Source: Arthrobacter sp. DNA4
GTDB taxonomy: Bacteria > Actinomycetota > Actinomycetes > Actinomycetales > Micrococcaceae
Direction: 5' to 3'
Length of the DNA stretch: 64,000 nt
NCBI RefSeq assembly: GCF_024362385.1
Contig: NZ_CP101466.1
Location: forward strand, 1,116,001-1,180,000
The position numbers and the translations under genes are program-made. The notes under the pieces were generated by a model. That model worked only from the letters and a program-made list of their open reading frames with translations. It did no database searches and was not told where the DNA came from. Shown piece after piece: positions 8,991 to 17,966 of this stretch. Position 1 is the stretch's first letter. The number at the start of each line of letters is the position of its first letter.

Positions 8991-9494
8991 TTAGCTGGAT
9001 GCGGTGGATTCCTGCTCCGACAGTCGGCTGATCAGCCCGTCGTACCGAGGCGGCATGAGTTCCAGGATCGATATGGCCGTGCTGGTCCGCTCGATTCCCT
9101 CGATCTCCAGGATCTCGTTGGTAATGCGGTAGAGGTCGGCGGTGCCGCGGGCCACCACCTTGGCCATGAGGTCCGCGTCGCCGGTGGTGGCGTGCACTTC
9201 GATCACCTCCGGGATCGCGGCGAGCCCGTCCTCCACCGAGCCCGTCCGGGTCTGGCTGATCGACAGGGAGAGGAAGGCCATCAGCTCGTAGCCGAGCGCG
9301 GCGGGGTCCAGCCTGCGGCTGAAGGAGCGGAGCGCGCCGCTGCGCTCCAGCCGCGCCAGCCGGGCGTGAACGGTGTTGCGGGCGACGCCGAGCGTCCGGG
9401 AGAGTGCCAGGGCGCTGGCTTCGGGGTCCTTGTCCAGGGCAAGGATGATCCTGCCGTCGAGCGAATCGAGTGTACGGGAGGCCGTGATGGTCAT
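8991..9494 (-). CDS. Lrp/AsnC family transcriptional regulator (copy 1)
   Basis: The 167-aa protein has an N-terminal winged HTH (about residues 8-60: LDGRIILALDKDP, SLSRTLGVARNTVHARLARLE) followed by the RAM effector domain (VEVHATTGDADLMAKVVA near residue 105). Lrp proteins bind amino acids and control amino-acid uptake and catabolism. The gene sits between the TPP enzyme and the divergent aminotransferase-permease pair, the classical place for the locus regulator. Its upstream region is duplicated twice elsewhere in the window, and a near-identical paralogue lies at 22906-23409. Confidence 0.92.
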   Translation of the reverse strand: MTITASRTLDSLDGRIILALDKDPEASALALSRTLGVARNTVHARLARLERSGALRSFSRRLDPAALGYELMAFLSLSISQTRTGSVEDGLAAIPEVIEVHATTGDADLMAKVVARGTADLYRITNEILEIEGIERTSTAISILELMPPRYDGLISRLSEQESTASS

Positions 9495-9565
9495 ATTTTC
9501 ACCAGAGGTATTAGAAGTTGAGCAGAAGTCCCAAGCACAAAAGCGTATCTTGCATTGTGGTCCGG
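9488..9565. promoter_or_regulatory. Lrp control region, copy 1 of a threefold repeat
   Basis: This is the divergent region between Lrp and the aminotransferase gene. A 26-bp core at 9513-9538 is identical in three places (23429-23454, 28088-28113). It contains AGAAGT twice, 11 bp apart, i.e. on the same helix face. This could be an Lrp binding site. Confidence 0.6.
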
Positions 9566-9587
9566 GTCACTTCCATGATCAGTCTCC

Positions 9588-10697
9588 ATGACCCCTGAAC
9601 AACTCCTGGCCGCACCCGCCACCGCGCTGCCCGCGCTGCGTGCCGCGGTGACCGGCCTGCCGGCCTACGTCCCGGGCCGGCGCAGCCTCGGCGCGGACAT
9701 CGCCGCCCTCGCCAGCAACGAAAGCCACTACGAGCCCCTGCCCGCCGCCACCGCCGCGGTGGCCGCGGCGGCCGGCAGGATGAACCGCTACCCGGACATG
9801 GCCGCCGTCGAACTCCGCGAACGGATCGCCCGGCATGTGGGCGTCACCGCGGAGGAGGTGGCGGTGGGGCCCGGCAGCGTGGGCGTCCTGCAGCAGATCA
9901 TCACCGGACTGTGCGACGCCGGGGACGAGGTGGTGTTCGCATGGCGCTCTTTCGAGGCGTACCCCATCCTGGTGGAGCTGGCCGGCGCCCGGCCGGTCCG
10001 CGTCCCGCTGGACGACGCCGAGGGCCACGACCTGGATGCCATGGCCGCCGCCGTCACCGGCCGCACCAGGGTGATCCTGCTCTGCACCCCCAACAACCCC
10101 ACCGGCGTACCCATCAGCCATGACCGCCTCGAGGCCTTCCTGCAGTCCGTCCGCTCCGACGTCCTGGTGGTGATCGACGAGGCTTACGTGGAGTACGCCG
10201 ACGCCGGCAGCGGCCCCGACTCCCTGGCGCTCTACCGCCGGTACCCGAACGTCTGCATCCTGCGCACCTTCTCCAAGGCGTACGGGCTCGCCGGCCTGCG
10301 CGTCGGGTACGCCATTACGACGGCGGCAATCGCCGAAGGTCTGCGGCGCACCGCCCTGCCGTTCGCCGTGAGCGCGCTGGCGCAGAAGGCCGCCATCGCG
10401 TCGCTGGACGCGGGGGAGGAGATGGCAGCCCGGGTTTCCCTGGTGAAGCGGGAGCGCGCCCGGATGGCCGCGGAGCTCGAGGTCCAGGGCTGGAGGCTGC
10501 AGCCGAGCCAGGGGAACTTCCTGTGGATCCGCGCCGACGCCCCGCTTCTGGCCTTGCTGGTGGAGGCGTTCGATGCCGTCGGCATCATGGTCCGGGCGTA
10601 CCAGGGTGACGGCGTGCGGATCACCGTGGCCGACCCCGCCTCCAACGATCGCGTGCTCCGGCTCCTCGCAGCCCACGCGGCCCTGGCAATTCTCTGA
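9588..10697 (+). CDS. Histidinol-phosphate/aromatic aminotransferase-like enzyme (class I/II, PLP)
   Basis: The 369-aa protein of aminotransferase fold type I is closest in motifs to the HisC/phenylalanine aminotransferase group. It shows NESHYEPLP near residue 45, the ligand-binding CTPNNPTG, VIDEAYVEYAD, and the PLP-lysine motif TFSKAYGLAGLRVGY (Lys about 230). It transfers amino groups from an amino acid to a 2-oxo acid in the cytoplasm. Outside a his operon and next to Lrp, a TPP enzyme and a permease, catabolism of an amino acid such as an aromatic one is likelier than histidine synthesis. A decayed relative lies at 44050-44670. Confidence 0.87.
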   Translation: MTPEQLLAAPATALPALRAAVTGLPAYVPGRRSLGADIAALASNESHYEPLPAATAAVAAAAGRMNRYPDMAAVELRERIARHVGVTAEEVAVGPGSVGVLQQIITGLCDAGDEVVFAWRSFEAYPILVELAGARPVRVPLDDAEGHDLDAMAAAVTGRTRVILLCTPNNPTGVPISHDRLEAFLQSVRSDVLVVIDEAYVEYADAGSGPDSLALYRRYPNVCILRTFSKAYGLAGLRVGYAITTAAIAEGLRRTALPFAVSALAQKAAIASLDAGEEMAARVSLVKRERARMAAELEVQGWRLQPSQGNFLWIRADAPLLALLVEAFDAVGIMVRAYQGDGVRITVADPASNDRVLRLLAAHAALAIL

Positions 10698-10741
10698 CTC
10701 TTTTCCCATTCCGTTCCACCTACCAAGTAAGAGGAATCCCC

Positions 10742-12154
10742 ATGGAACACCAGACAAAGACGTCTGCCCGCGCCCTCGGCGCGGCCCTCAAACCCCGGCA
10801 GCTCACCATGATGGGCCTGGGCAGCGCCATCGGCGCGGGCCTGTTTATCGGCTCCGGCGCCGGCATCCAGGCCGCCGGCCCGGCGGTGCTGCTCTCCTAC
10901 CTCGTGGTAAGCACGCTGATCATCCTGGTGATGTGGGCGCTCGGCGAGATGGCCGCCGCTAACCCGGACAGCGGCGCCTTCTCCGTCTACACGGCCAAGG
11001 CGTACGGGCCGGTGGCCGGCGCCACGGTCGGTTGGCTCTGGTGGATCCAGCTCGTCGTGGTCATCGCGGCCGAGGCGCTCGGGGCGGCCGGTCTGCTCGC
11101 CACCATCTTCCCGGCCCTGCCGGTGTGGCTGATGGCCTTCGTGTTCATCGTGGTGCTCACCGCCGTGAACCTGACCAGCGTGAAGAACTTCGGCGAGTTC
11201 GAGTTCTGGTTCGCCCTGCTGAAGGTGGCGGCGATCGTCGGGTTCCTGCTGGTGGGCTTTGCGCTGCTGTTTGGCTGGGTGCCGGGCGTGCAGTCGCCGG
11301 GCCTGAGCAACTTCACGGGGGAGGGCTTCGCGGTCAACGGGTTCGGCGGGATTGCGACGGCGCTGTTCGTGGTGGCATTCGCGTTCGGCGGCACCGAGAT
11401 CGTATCCGTGGCTGCAGCTGAGACGGCGGAGCCGGTCCGCAGCGTGAAGAAGGCGGTCCGGACGGTCCTGTGGCGCATCCTGGTGTTCTACATCGGCGCC
11501 ATCTTCGTGATCGCTGCTGTGGTGCCCGTGGGTTCAGCGGGACTGAAGAGCCCCTTCGCTGCGGTGCTGGACGCCGCCGGCATGCCCGGTGCGGCCACCG
11601 CCATCACACTGGTGGCCGTCGCAGCACTGCTCTCAGCGCTGAACGCCAACCTCTACGGTGCTTCCCGGATGGCGTTCTCCCTGGCCGAGCGGGGCGAGGC
11701 GCCGCGGTGGCTCGCTTCGGTGTCCAAGGCCCGGGTTCCGGTGGTGGCGGTCCTGGCCAGCGTGGCCTTCGGTGTGGTCACAGTGGTGCTTGAGCTGGCC
11801 TTCCCCGAGATGGTGCTTGGCGTTCTGCTGAACATCGTGGGTTCGACGTGCCTGCTGGTGTGGACGTCCGCGCTCCTGGCCCAGCTCGCGCTGCGCCTCC
11901 GCGCCGACCGCGAGGGATCAGAGCTTCCGCTGCGGATGCCCGGCTTCCCGTGGCTCACAGGCCTTGGCCTGCTCATCCTCGCGGCAATCTTTACGGTGGG
12001 CTTCATCGGCGAGGAGTCGCGGCAGCAGTTGCTGAGCACGTTCGCCCTGGTGGCGCTGCTGGCCGGGGCTTGCTGGGTGAATCACTGGAAACGGGATCCT
12101 GCGCCCGTTTCCGAAACTGCCGACAGTGCCAAGTCCCCGGTACTCGTCGACTGA
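10742..12154 (+). CDS. Amino acid permease, APC superfamily (AAT/GabP type)
   Basis: The 470-aa membrane protein has about 12 transmembrane helices. The N-terminal RQLTMMGLGSAIGAGLFIGSG is the signature of the amino acid transporter (AAT) family within APC, which carry out proton-coupled uptake. A further conserved block is FGGTEIVSVAAAETAEPVRSV near residue 220, and YGASRMAFSLAERGEAPRW lies in the second half. The ATG start follows AAGAGGAATCCC. It lies 44 bp after the aminotransferase gene, so the two are likely one transcript. The substrate is probably the amino acid used by that enzyme. Confidence 0.92.
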   Translation: MEHQTKTSARALGAALKPRQLTMMGLGSAIGAGLFIGSGAGIQAAGPAVLLSYLVVSTLIILVMWALGEMAAANPDSGAFSVYTAKAYGPVAGATVGWLWWIQLVVVIAAEALGAAGLLATIFPALPVWLMAFVFIVVLTAVNLTSVKNFGEFEFWFALLKVAAIVGFLLVGFALLFGWVPGVQSPGLSNFTGEGFAVNGFGGIATALFVVAFAFGGTEIVSVAAAETAEPVRSVKKAVRTVLWRILVFYIGAIFVIAAVVPVGSAGLKSPFAAVLDAAGMPGAATAITLVAVAALLSALNANLYGASRMAFSLAERGEAPRWLASVSKARVPVVAVLASVAFGVVTVVLELAFPEMVLGVLLNIVGSTCLLVWTSALLAQLALRLRADREGSELPLRMPGFPWLTGLGLLILAAIFTVGFIGEESRQQLLSTFALVALLAGACWVNHWKRDPAPVSETADSAKSPVLVD

Positions 12155-12173
12155 ACCAGATCGGCCACCCGAG

Positions 12174-12201
12174 GGCGCGTCCGGCTTTGGCCGGGCGCGC
12201 C
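12174..12201 (+). terminator. Terminator hairpin after the permease gene
   Basis: GGCGCGTCCGGC (12174-12185) pairs with GCCGGGCGCGCC (12190-12201), 12 bp with one G-U, around a TTTG loop. It lies 19 bp after the permease stop and has no clear T-tract. Confidence 0.72.
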
Positions 12202-12366
12202 ACTTTGCAATTATTGCCAGGTAGCTGCGCTGACTGCCCTTGCATTCCGGCCGCCCGACCTTAGCCGCTGTCCGGACCCTTCCCATTTGTAGCAGGGGTC
12301 CTGTTGCTTGCGACGCGCCGAAGCCCGTCGTTCCTTCCTTACGGCGCGCAGCTTCCGGACGCTAAA

Positions 12367-12410
12367 GGGGAGCGGCCGCACCCCAAAGGGTGTAAATACG
12401 ACCGCTCCCC
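12367..12410. other. Nested hairpin in a non-coding stretch
   Basis: GGGGAGCGG (12367-12375) pairs with CCGCTCCCC (12402-12410); inside it CACCC (12379-12383) pairs with GGGTG (12388-12392). It lies beyond the end of a decayed minus-strand gene and could be that gene's terminator or a small structured RNA element. Confidence 0.45.
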
Positions 12411-12419
12411 GGCTTCATG

Positions 12420-12770
12420 TCAGTCGTCGCCTGGGCACTTGCTACTGCTGGACTTGGACCGCGCGGCTACAGGATGGAGCTTCCTGCTCACGTCCTTCAT
12501 GTCGTCCGTGGCTTCGCTCATTCAGTCTGTAGCTCCTGGCCGTCGCCGCCTTAATGGCATCGCGCGAATACCCGATGACATCCTTTGGCAGGCTCAAGCC
12601 CTCATTGGCGGCAGCCAGAGTCTCCTTGCAGGATGATGGTGTGCCGTCAGTGACGTGGTCGATACCCACGCCCAGGCTCCCGGCAACTACGACCCCAACA
12701 CAACGAGGCTCAGGGTCAGGCCGTGCTTCTTGATAAATCCCGCCGCGCTTTTTTGCGCGCAGGACTCCCG
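12420..12770 (-). pseudogene. Decayed gene for a membrane-anchored secreted protein
   Basis: No single open frame covers this stretch, but three minus-strand frames give pieces that join sensibly. These are a basic-hydrophobic start (GFIKKHGLTLSLVVLGS), a middle part (DGTPSSCKETLAAANEGLS, then YSRDAIKAATA) and an end (ATDDMKDVSRKLHPVAAR). This looks like the small single-anchor proteins with a helical extracytoplasmic domain common in this group, broken by at least two frameshifts. No family name can be given. The rest of 12202-12873 holds nothing else recognisable apart from the nested hairpin. Confidence 0.4.
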
Positions 12771-12873
12771 GACCACCAGCGGACGGTTGGCCAGTGTTGG
12801 GGGTCGTGCTCCGGGTGTGAGTAATGGGCGGTGGGCGGATCGACCTGCGCCCGCTGCTGCGGGTGCTCCGACG

Positions 12874-13494
12874 TTAGAAGTTGTATTCCCAGCCGCCGAT
12901 GTTGCTAATCAGGTAGTTGGTGTAGATCAGCGTGCCCGTGGTATCCGGCACGTCGAGAACAACCTTGCCGGTGACCTTTTCAGCCGGCCCTATCCCCCGG
13001 CCATTGGCTGAGAGCATTTGAGTGTCAGGCAGGCATGTGTACGCGGGGCCAGTTCCAAGGTTGCCGTTGTACGTGGTGCCGTTCTTGCCAACGAATTTCA
13101 TCATGCCCGGACCCATGTCGAACGTGAGCGGACCTTGCGAACTCACGAAGTCCGGTGTCGTCTCAACCGCCACGTCGAGCACTACAAAGTGCCCGTTCTG
13201 CGGAGCCTGTGGGTACGGGCCAGTGCATGGCGCATCCGGCGTGATCGAGTTGACGGTGAAGTTCACCATGGGCTTGCCGTCCTTGTTGGTTATACCGGCA
13301 GGATCCCCCAGCTTCTTGATGAGGTTGCCACGCGGGGACTTGTTGCCTGCGGCGGTCGGCGTCGGCGTGGACGGTGCAATGGACTCCACACTGGGGGCCG
13401 TGGGTGACGAGCTGGTAGCGCCGCCGCAGGCGGTAAGTCCCAGGCCAGCGGTTGCGGCGAGTGCGAATACGGAAAGAGACCTTGCGAACTTCAA
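12874..13494 (-). CDS. Secreted lipoprotein with DUF4352-like domain
   Basis: The lipoprotein signal sequence (KFARSLSVFALAATAGLG, lipobox LTAC) is followed by a Ser/Thr/Pro linker of about 40 residues. The roughly 140-residue beta-sandwich domain reads VNFTVNSITPD, GHFVVLDVAVET, TFDMGPGMMKFVG, KVTGKVVLDVPD. This is the pattern of DUF4352/telokin-like domains found in many actinobacterial lipoproteins. A TTG start at 13494 is preferred since GAAAGG precedes it by about 9 bases; an ATG at 13515 is possible. It is monocistronic. The function of the family is unknown, and it is presumed to be anchored outside the membrane. Confidence 0.75.
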   Translation of the reverse strand: MKFARSLSVFALAATAGLGLTACGGATSSSPTAPSVESIAPSTPTPTAAGNKSPRGNLIKKLGDPAGITNKDGKPMVNFTVNSITPDAPCTGPYPQAPQNGHFVVLDVAVETTPDFVSSQGPLTFDMGPGMMKFVGKNGTTYNGNLGTGPAYTCLPDTQMLSANGRGIGPAEKVTGKVVLDVPDTTGTLIYTNYLISNIGGWEYNF

Positions 13495-13916
13495 TCTAGT
13501 GTGCCTTTCTAGCATGAGTGATTCGGGAATCATCTCACGTTGTTACATATCATTTAGTTAGTGACTGGATTATGACTTTGTGGCGTGCTAATTGATCGAG
13601 TGAACATTCCGCTCCGCTTGCTATGCCGCGGGCAGTAATCAGTCCGATCTGCCCGTACACTCCCAGCTTTCTGGCGGGTCATGTCAGCTCCATGGCGCAG
13701 TTCATAAGCGTTTATGCGGACGCGCCCTGATCCAATGGCTGAATTCCATGAATATTGTGGGGAGGCGTTGCAATCAAACCTGCCTGCCCTTTAATTGCGT
13801 GACAGAAGAAGACATGATGCCTGCGGTGCAGCGTCCCTCCGTAATAGTAAGCCTGCCAGAGTCCACAGCTCATCATCTGATGACGAAGCCGTGACAGGGT
13901 GCGGCCGCGATTCGAC

Positions 13917-14023
13917 GTGTGCAGCTTCTCGATGGGGTAGGGGATGAAGTAGTCATACAGAGCGGCGAGGGTCTCGTGACAAACGCCGACGGCTGCCCCA
14001 TTCCTGACGCCGTGCCCATCCGT
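13917..14023 (-). pseudogene. Fragment of a GntR regulator gene (FCD domain)
   Basis: About 107 bases here match 16368-16474, inside the intact GntR gene, in the same orientation; the encoded CHETLAALYDYFIPYPIEKL mirrors YHETLAELYDYFIPYPIEKL there. Flanking frames are weakly similar at best and no HTH part is present, so this is a remnant. The remaining 13516-14221 stretch has no gene that can be supported; it must hold the promoter of the downstream Crp gene. Confidence 0.75.
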
Positions 14024-14221
14024 TGGTCGAACTGCTCGTCGGCTGGTGTAGTAGAACGAGAAAGAGCTCACTCCCGGCAGATGTTGCGGCCAGATTTGGG
14101 TGACCATACGCTGAGCAAATCGGGTCTAGCGGAGCGGACTGGACGATCTCCCGGGATTGACCGATTGCCCATCCACTCACAGGCTGCTGATTAGCAGCTC
14201 ACACGAAACGTTGGTCTGGGT

Positions 14222-14938
14222 ATGGATGCGGACGTCTTAGAGGCAATTGGACTTTCCCACCTTCATCAGGTTGGGCCCGAAAGTCTGAGCAAGTTGCTCG
14301 CAGGTTCCCATCGCAAAGATGTGCCCGCCCGTACCGTCACGCACCGCGAGGGCGATACGAATCAGCACCTGGAACTGATTTTGTCTGGTGTCGTAAGAGT
14401 CTTCGTCAGAGATCCGGACGGACGCACCATGACCATCCGCTACTGCCGGTCTGGGTCTCTTCTCGGCGCAGCATCGCTGTTTGCCCCGGAATTCTCCCTA
14501 CCGGCTTCCCTCCAGACGCTGACGGCCACAAAGTTGTTGAGCTTGTCGCCGGAAAACGTGCGGCAAATCGTAAATGAGGATCCGAAAGTCGCGGTTGCGT
14601 TGCTCGAAGAACTCAGCGAACGGGTCCTCACCTTCATTTACCAGATTCCAGGCAGCGCCTTCGCTAGCGTCCGCCAACGGGTTGCCCGCCATTTGCTCGA
14701 TTTGGCCTCCGAGTTGGCGCCTGAACATGTCCGGGCTGGGCCGGAGCCTAAATCTGAGCTCGTGGTCACGGCATCGCAGAGTGAACTCGCGGAGGCAGTG
14801 GGGACGGCGCGAGAAGTTGTGGTGAGGATTCTGCGTGAGTTACGGCATGAAGGCATAGTTCACACTGGCCGGACCGGCATCGTCATTTTGGACCCCGCGC
14901 GGCTGGTCCAGGAGACGCGGTGGAACATAGGTTCCTGA
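14222..14938 (+). CDS. Crp/Fnr family transcriptional regulator
   Basis: The 238-aa protein has an N-terminal cyclic-nucleotide-binding-type beta roll (about residues 15-130; HREGDTNQHLELILSGVVRVFV, then GSLLGAASLFAPE), a dimerisation helix, and a C-terminal winged HTH (about 160-225; SQSELAEAVGTAREVVVRILRELRHEGIV). No cysteine cluster for an Fe-S centre is seen, so a small-molecule or redox ligand is more likely than oxygen sensing by Fnr chemistry. It lies 60 bp upstream of a flavin oxidoreductase gene on the same strand and probably controls it. Confidence 0.88.
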   Translation: MDADVLEAIGLSHLHQVGPESLSKLLAGSHRKDVPARTVTHREGDTNQHLELILSGVVRVFVRDPDGRTMTIRYCRSGSLLGAASLFAPEFSLPASLQTLTATKLLSLSPENVRQIVNEDPKVAVALLEELSERVLTFIYQIPGSAFASVRQRVARHLLDLASELAPEHVRAGPEPKSELVVTASQSELAEAVGTAREVVVRILRELRHEGIVHTGRTGIVILDPARLVQETRWNIGS

Positions 14939-14998
14939 CAGGCCAGCGTATCCAGGCCCACACTGGAGTTCTCGAAGATCTAGTAAGGCAGGCGCGTC

Positions 14999-16207
14999 AT
15001 GGTCATCGATTGTGTGGTGGTTGGAGCTGGCCCAGCCGGGCTCGCGGCTAGCTCCTTACTATCGGAATTCGGCATTGAGCACGTCGTTCTGGAGCGGGCG
15101 CGGCCAGGTGAAACTTGGCGGACCCAGCGCTGGGATTCGCTTCACGTCAACAATCCCGCGTTCATGAATGCGATGTTAGGTGACCAGGAACCGGATACCT
15201 ACCTGAGCCGACAGGAAGTGGTGCAGCGCCTCGAAGAGCTGGCTTCGAAAGCGCCGGTGTTCGCTGGCATCGACGTCGTCGGGCTGGCTCGACACAACGG
15301 TCGGTGGCTCCTCCGCACAAGTGACGGCGAACTTCAAGCCCGCAGCATCGTGGTTGCAAGCGGCGGCGAGAACGTACCACGTGTGCCTGCCCTAGCAGGC
15401 CGCTTACCCGTTCGAGTCATTCAATGCCATGCCGCAACCTACAGGAACCCCGGCGATCTGCCCGAAGGAGCGGTACTTGTTGTTGGCAGCGCGCAGTCTG
15501 GGACCCAAATCACTGAAGACTTACTGGCTGCTGGCAGACGTGTTTGGCTGGCAACGTGCCCGGTCGGTCGCGCATCGGCAAAATATCGCGGAGGAGACAT
15601 GGCCCGTTGGCTGGACGAGGCAGGCTTCTTCGAGCACCGCCCTGAGGACCTGCCAGACCCTCGCGTGGTCCGGGCTGTACCGGGATTGCTGGCGCCCCGC
15701 GGGCATGACATGAGCCTGCAGCTGCTGTCCAAGGCTGGAGCAACGCTCACGGGCCGTCTCGTAGCAGTCCAAGGCGAGACTCTCGCTTTCGATGACAGCA
15801 CTGCAGCCAACATTGCCTACGGAGATCGTTCCGCGGCGAGCATCCGAAGCTTGATAGATGCACATATTCAAGCTCACGGGCTTGACGTACCAGAGGCCGA
15901 ACCCGACCCAGCGGAACCGGCGATCGACATCGACCCGCCCCGACAACTTCGCCTTGCGAGCGCGGGGATAAGCAGTGTCATTTGGTGCACGGGCTACAAA
16001 GGTGCATTCCACTGGCTTGGGGAGGACCTTACAGATTCGGCCGGGGCACCATTGCGCCAGGGACCAACGTCGCCTGCGCCGGGTATCTGGTTCATCGGCT
16101 TACGGTGGCTCATACGCCGCACCTCGGGAAACTTCATGGGTTTTCCCAGAGATGCCGAAGTCATCGCCAACCAGGTACGAAGCTTTCTGGCGGCCAGGGT
16201 TTCCTGA
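14999..16207 (+). CDS. FAD-dependent oxidoreductase, flavin monooxygenase-like
   Basis: The 402-aa protein has an N-terminal FAD-binding Rossmann motif VVVGAGPAGLAASSLL, then GETWRTQRWDSLHVNNP as in class B flavoproteins. A second dinucleotide motif, LVVGSAQSGTQITEDLL (about 160-176), would bind NADPH. The C-terminus has CTGYKGAFHWL and IWFIGLRWL, the usual ATG-like segment of FMO/BVMO relatives. It is a cytoplasmic NAD(P)H-dependent oxidase or monooxygenase, and the substrate cannot be deduced. It is probably co-transcribed with, or controlled by, the Crp gene upstream. This pair lies between two copies of GntR sequence, suggesting it entered the locus as a unit. Confidence 0.85.
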   Translation: MVIDCVVVGAGPAGLAASSLLSEFGIEHVVLERARPGETWRTQRWDSLHVNNPAFMNAMLGDQEPDTYLSRQEVVQRLEELASKAPVFAGIDVVGLARHNGRWLLRTSDGELQARSIVVASGGENVPRVPALAGRLPVRVIQCHAATYRNPGDLPEGAVLVVGSAQSGTQITEDLLAAGRRVWLATCPVGRASAKYRGGDMARWLDEAGFFEHRPEDLPDPRVVRAVPGLLAPRGHDMSLQLLSKAGATLTGRLVAVQGETLAFDDSTAANIAYGDRSAASIRSLIDAHIQAHGLDVPEAEPDPAEPAIDIDPPRQLRLASAGISSVIWCTGYKGAFHWLGEDLTDSAGAPLRQGPTSPAPGIWFIGLRWLIRRTSGNFMGFPRDAEVIANQVRSFLAARVS

Positions 16208-16233
16208 GCAGGCCATGGCCGCCAGAGCGGTGG

Positions 16234-17004
16234 TTAACTTCCACCACTCGCCAGCCCCATAAACATCGTCCGGTGAAGGATGTCCACGTGCTTCCGGGAA
16301 ACCTCCACCGCATCCTGAACGTCGCCTGCGCGAAGGGCTGCCACTAGGGCGATGTGGTCCTGGTTGGACTTGTGCAGCTTCTCGATGGGGTAGGGGATGA
16401 AGTAGTCGTACAGCTCGGCGAGGGTCTCGTGATAAACCTCGACGGCGGAGTCCAGGCATGATGCCGTGCCCACCAGCTGATGGAATTGCTCGTCCATCCG
16501 GTGGTAGTAGGACCAGTCGCTCGACTCGGCCATTTCCCGGGTCAGCCGCTCCAGCTCATCCAGCTGCTCAGATGAAGCATTTACCGCTGCATAGTGAGTC
16601 ACCGCGCATTCGAACAGCAACCGCCGGTCCACCAGCCGGTTCACAGCTTGGGACTCCGCCGGTGACGCAGAAAGCTCCGACAAAACATCAGCAGGCGGCG
16701 CATCCGCCACGAACGTTCCCCCGGCCCGCCCGCGCCGCCGCACTACCACGCCCTGCTCCGCCAGGCTCGCCAACGCTCGGCGGGCCGTGATCGGGCTGAC
16801 CGAAAGCCCCAGGGCCACGTCCTCCTGGTCCGGCAGCCGCTCGCCCGGCTTCAGCAGCCCCAACGAAATCGCCATCCCGATTCGCATGCGAACGGCGTCC
16901 ATGGCACTGCGGCGCTCCATCCCTGGCATCCTGCCGGCACTCAGGCGTGAGGGGTCGGCGGTGTCCTCCAGCTGATCGGTCATAACCGCTACTTTACGGC
17001 CCAC
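16234..17004 (-). CDS. GntR family transcriptional regulator (FCD subfamily)
   Basis: The 256-aa protein has an N-terminal winged HTH (residues about 35-100; RIGMAISLGLLKPGERLPDQ, then ALGLSVSPITARRALASLAEQG) and a C-terminal all-helical FCD ligand domain with the metal-binding-type segments DEQFHQLVG and KLHKSNQDHIALVAAL. GTG 17004 is preferred, with AAGGGG upstream; ATG 16983 is the alternative. It is divergent from the nitrilase-permease-nitrilase genes, with 74 bp between the starts, so it most likely controls them. Part of this gene is repeated at 13917-14023. Confidence 0.9.
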   Translation of the reverse strand: MGRKVAVMTDQLEDTADPSRLSAGRMPGMERRSAMDAVRMRIGMAISLGLLKPGERLPDQEDVALGLSVSPITARRALASLAEQGVVVRRRGRAGGTFVADAPPADVLSELSASPAESQAVNRLVDRRLLFECAVTHYAAVNASSEQLDELERLTREMAESSDWSYYHRMDEQFHQLVGTASCLDSAVEVYHETLAELYDYFIPYPIEKLHKSNQDHIALVAALRAGDVQDAVEVSRKHVDILHRTMFMGLASGGS

Positions 17005-17078
17005 GCCGGGCCCCTTCCCTTTATTGGATCATTCTGATCTAATATAACCCGGATCACACCACACAGCGGAGAAAACCC

Positions 17079-17957
17079 ATGCAACGCATCCTTCCCCTCG
17101 TCGCGGCTCAAGCAAGGCCCCGGCTCATCGGCGAACCCGTCTCGGCCTTCGCGGACGAGGTCAAAGCAGCCCTCGAAGCCCAGCCCCACAGCAGGCTTGT
17201 CGTCTTCCCCGAGCTCCACCTCTTCGGCGACGAAGACCCGGACCTGCAGCGCACCGAAATGCTCCAGGCAAGTGCCGAACCGTTGGACGGCCCACGGGTC
17301 AAAGAGCTCAAGCAACTGGCGAAAGACCTCAACATCTGGCTGGTTCCCGGCAGTGTCTGTGAACGCGGGCCGGAAGGGCAGCTGTTCAACACCCAGCTGG
17401 TCCTGTCCCCGGAAGGGGAGCTCGCCGGCTATTACCGGAAGATCTTCCCCTGGCGCCCGTTCGAGCCCTACGACCCCGGCGACAGGTTCACCACCGTGGA
17501 CCTGCCCGGCATCGGCAGAGTCGGCTTGAACATCTGCTACGACGCCTGGTACCCGGAGGTGTCCCGACAGCTTGCCTGGATGGGCGCCGAGGTGATCCTC
17601 AACGTTGTCAAAACCACCACCCCGGACCGCAAACAGGAACTGATCCTCGCCAAGGCCAACGCCATCGTGAACCAGATCTTTATGGTCAGCGTCAACTGCG
17701 CCGGCCCCACCGGCCAGGGCAAGAGCATCATCGTGGACCCGGAGGGCAACACCCTCGCCGAGGCCCCGGACGATCAGCCGCAGCTGCTCACCGCGGAACT
17801 GGACCTTGCCGCCGTCGAACGCGTCCGCACGCACGGCACGGAGAACCTCAACCGCCCCTGGTCGCAGTTCCGCGAGGGGGAGCCCGCCGTCGAACTTTCC
17901 GTCTACCAAGGCCGGATCAACCCGGCCACCTGGACACCGCCGTCCTACAAGCCCTAA
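17079..17957 (+). CDS. Carbon-nitrogen hydrolase (nitrilase superfamily)
   Basis: The 292-aa alpha-beta-beta-alpha hydrolase has all three catalytic residues visible: Glu45 in FPELHLF, Lys121 in YYRKIFPWRPFEP, and Cys153 in NICYDAWYPE. The family hydrolyses nitriles, amides or carbamoyl groups in the cytoplasm. It is the first gene of an operon with a permease (10 bp gap) and a second nitrilase-type enzyme, under the divergent GntR regulator. The arrangement suggests uptake and stepwise hydrolysis of a nitrogen compound used as N source. The substrate is unknown. Confidence 0.9.
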   Translation: MQRILPLVAAQARPRLIGEPVSAFADEVKAALEAQPHSRLVVFPELHLFGDEDPDLQRTEMLQASAEPLDGPRVKELKQLAKDLNIWLVPGSVCERGPEGQLFNTQLVLSPEGELAGYYRKIFPWRPFEPYDPGDRFTTVDLPGIGRVGLNICYDAWYPEVSRQLAWMGAEVILNVVKTTTPDRKQELILAKANAIVNQIFMVSVNCAGPTGQGKSIIVDPEGNTLAEAPDDQPQLLTAELDLAAVERVRTHGTENLNRPWSQFREGEPAVELSVYQGRINPATWTPPSYKP

Positions 17958-17966
17958 GGAAACACC

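Noticed and set aside
9588..10697. Histidine biosynthesis gene hisC
   Set aside because: The motifs fit, but no other his gene is near and the context (Lrp, permease, TPP enzyme) suggests a catabolic aminotransferase, so the symbol was not used.
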